From Escarpia spicata (taxonomy: Eukaryota > Annelida > Polychaeta > Sabellida > Siboglinidae), in assembly GCA_963995525.1 (NCBI GenBank), contig OZ023209.1:11346199-11410198 (forward strand): 64,000 nt of DNA, given 5' to 3'. Position numbers and translations under genes: made by a program. The notes below the pieces were generated by a model. That model was not told the DNA's origin. It worked only from the letters and a program-made list of their open reading frames with translations, and made no database searches. Within the stretch, counting starts at the first letter, position 1. The number at the start of each line of letters is the position of its first letter. This document shows positions 63,576-64,000 of this stretch, in pieces.

Positions 63576-63972
63576 ACGGGCGCCATCTTAAAAAAATGGT
63601 GGATATATGAATGTAGGCGAAGATCAAAAAGTAATACATTTAAAATCGCCGTACATTAAAAAACTATATTTTGACGTTAACTATGTTACGTCGTTCTTAA
63701 GAAATGGGAACAATATTCTGTGACGGGTGCCATCTTTAAAAATGACGAATACGTCAATGTCACCGAAGGTTAAATTTAACATTAAACAAAATCGCTGCCC
63801 ACAATGCTATACAGAAACGTATACATTACTGCTCTGTGTAACGTAGTTGCTTTAAAATTGGCGGATGTGAATGTCACATTAGGTCAAATGTAAAATACAA
63901 AACATAATGGTTGTAGGTGACGGAGTTATTATGATATGATGAATTTGGATTTGGAGGCCATTTTTTAAAGAT
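63576..63972 (-). repeat. right terminal inverted repeat, modular
   Basis: On the minus strand boxes recur near 63595, 63740, 63860 and 63960. The inner end GATGGCGCCCGTC equals the left inner end GATGGCGCCCGTG. Confidence 0.8.
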
Positions 63973-64000
63973 GGCCGCCAAGCCAATTAGCTTCCACTCA

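Larger units (their letters stand above)
60930..63972 (+). mobile_element. ~3.0 kb DNA-transposon-like element with long modular TIRs
   Basis: The left terminal inverted repeat (60930-61401) and right one (63576-63972) match over their length, by eye about 75%. Each is built from about three ~150-bp modules centred on a palindromic CGCCATTTTAAAGATGGC box. Shared single-copy strings include TAGCATTGTGGGC, GAGCAGTAATGT, GTTAAATTTAACCTTC and ACGACGTAAC (as matching inverted pairs). Between the repeats lies the decayed ORF below. The outer right edge is only 28 bp from the window end, so the target duplication cannot be judged. Confidence 0.75.

Overview
This is eukaryotic nuclear DNA, most likely from a marine invertebrate; mollusc is a weak guess, and a cephalochordate or other deuterostome is not excluded. 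The reasons are intron-bearing secreted-protein genes with GT-AG signals, a B-box (TRIM-type) exon, a C-type lectin, very long GT/GA/CT microsatellites, and dense CR1/L2/RTE/Jockey-type LINEs with Penelope-like elements. Nothing bacterial or organellar is seen. There is one 200-base assembly gap (23469-23668).

Layout. 0.3-2 kb: a decayed integrase-core gene on the minus strand beside a small array of perfect palindromes. 2.5-6.2 kb: a nearly complete LINE (LINE A, minus). 6.5-23.5 kb: a three-copy segmental duplication. Copy A (6.5-10.5 kb) holds an apparently intact two-exon gene for an 86-residue secreted cysteine-rich peptide. Copy B (11.6-12.8 kb) keeps only the promoter-like block and exon 1. 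Copy C (19.1-23.5 kb) keeps both exons but has a lost splice donor and a 2-bp deletion. Between the copies lie a 45-bp minisatellite (about 33 units), a degenerate ~190-bp repeat and fossil LINEs.

23.7-58.7 kb: a large, old inverted duplication. The left arm (23.7-27.95 kb) carries C-type lectin exons that join in frame. The right arm (51.6-58.7 kb, opposite strand) carries a broken copy. The same duplication includes the end of a B-box exon (51.2 kb, with an inverted relic at 36.2 kb). The left arm is split by a ~7.5 kb stack of four same-strand LINE pieces (28.3-35.7 kb). The centre holds an RTE tail, a Penelope-like element with RT and GIY-YIG parts, a second Penelope relic reduced to a palindrome with a hammerhead-ribozyme core in each arm, a degenerate satellite, and a second LINE related to LINE A (LINE B).

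59-64 kb: direct repeats around a retroelement tail, then a ~3 kb element with 400-470 bp terminal inverted repeats built from ~150-bp modules. It contains the frameshifted relic of a metazoan multicopy protein family with PIN/FEN-like motifs. Working host genes are few: the cysteine-rich peptide gene, the left lectin and the B-box first exon. Most of the rest is mobile DNA at various stages of decay. Family names come from motif recognition by eye; no database search was run.
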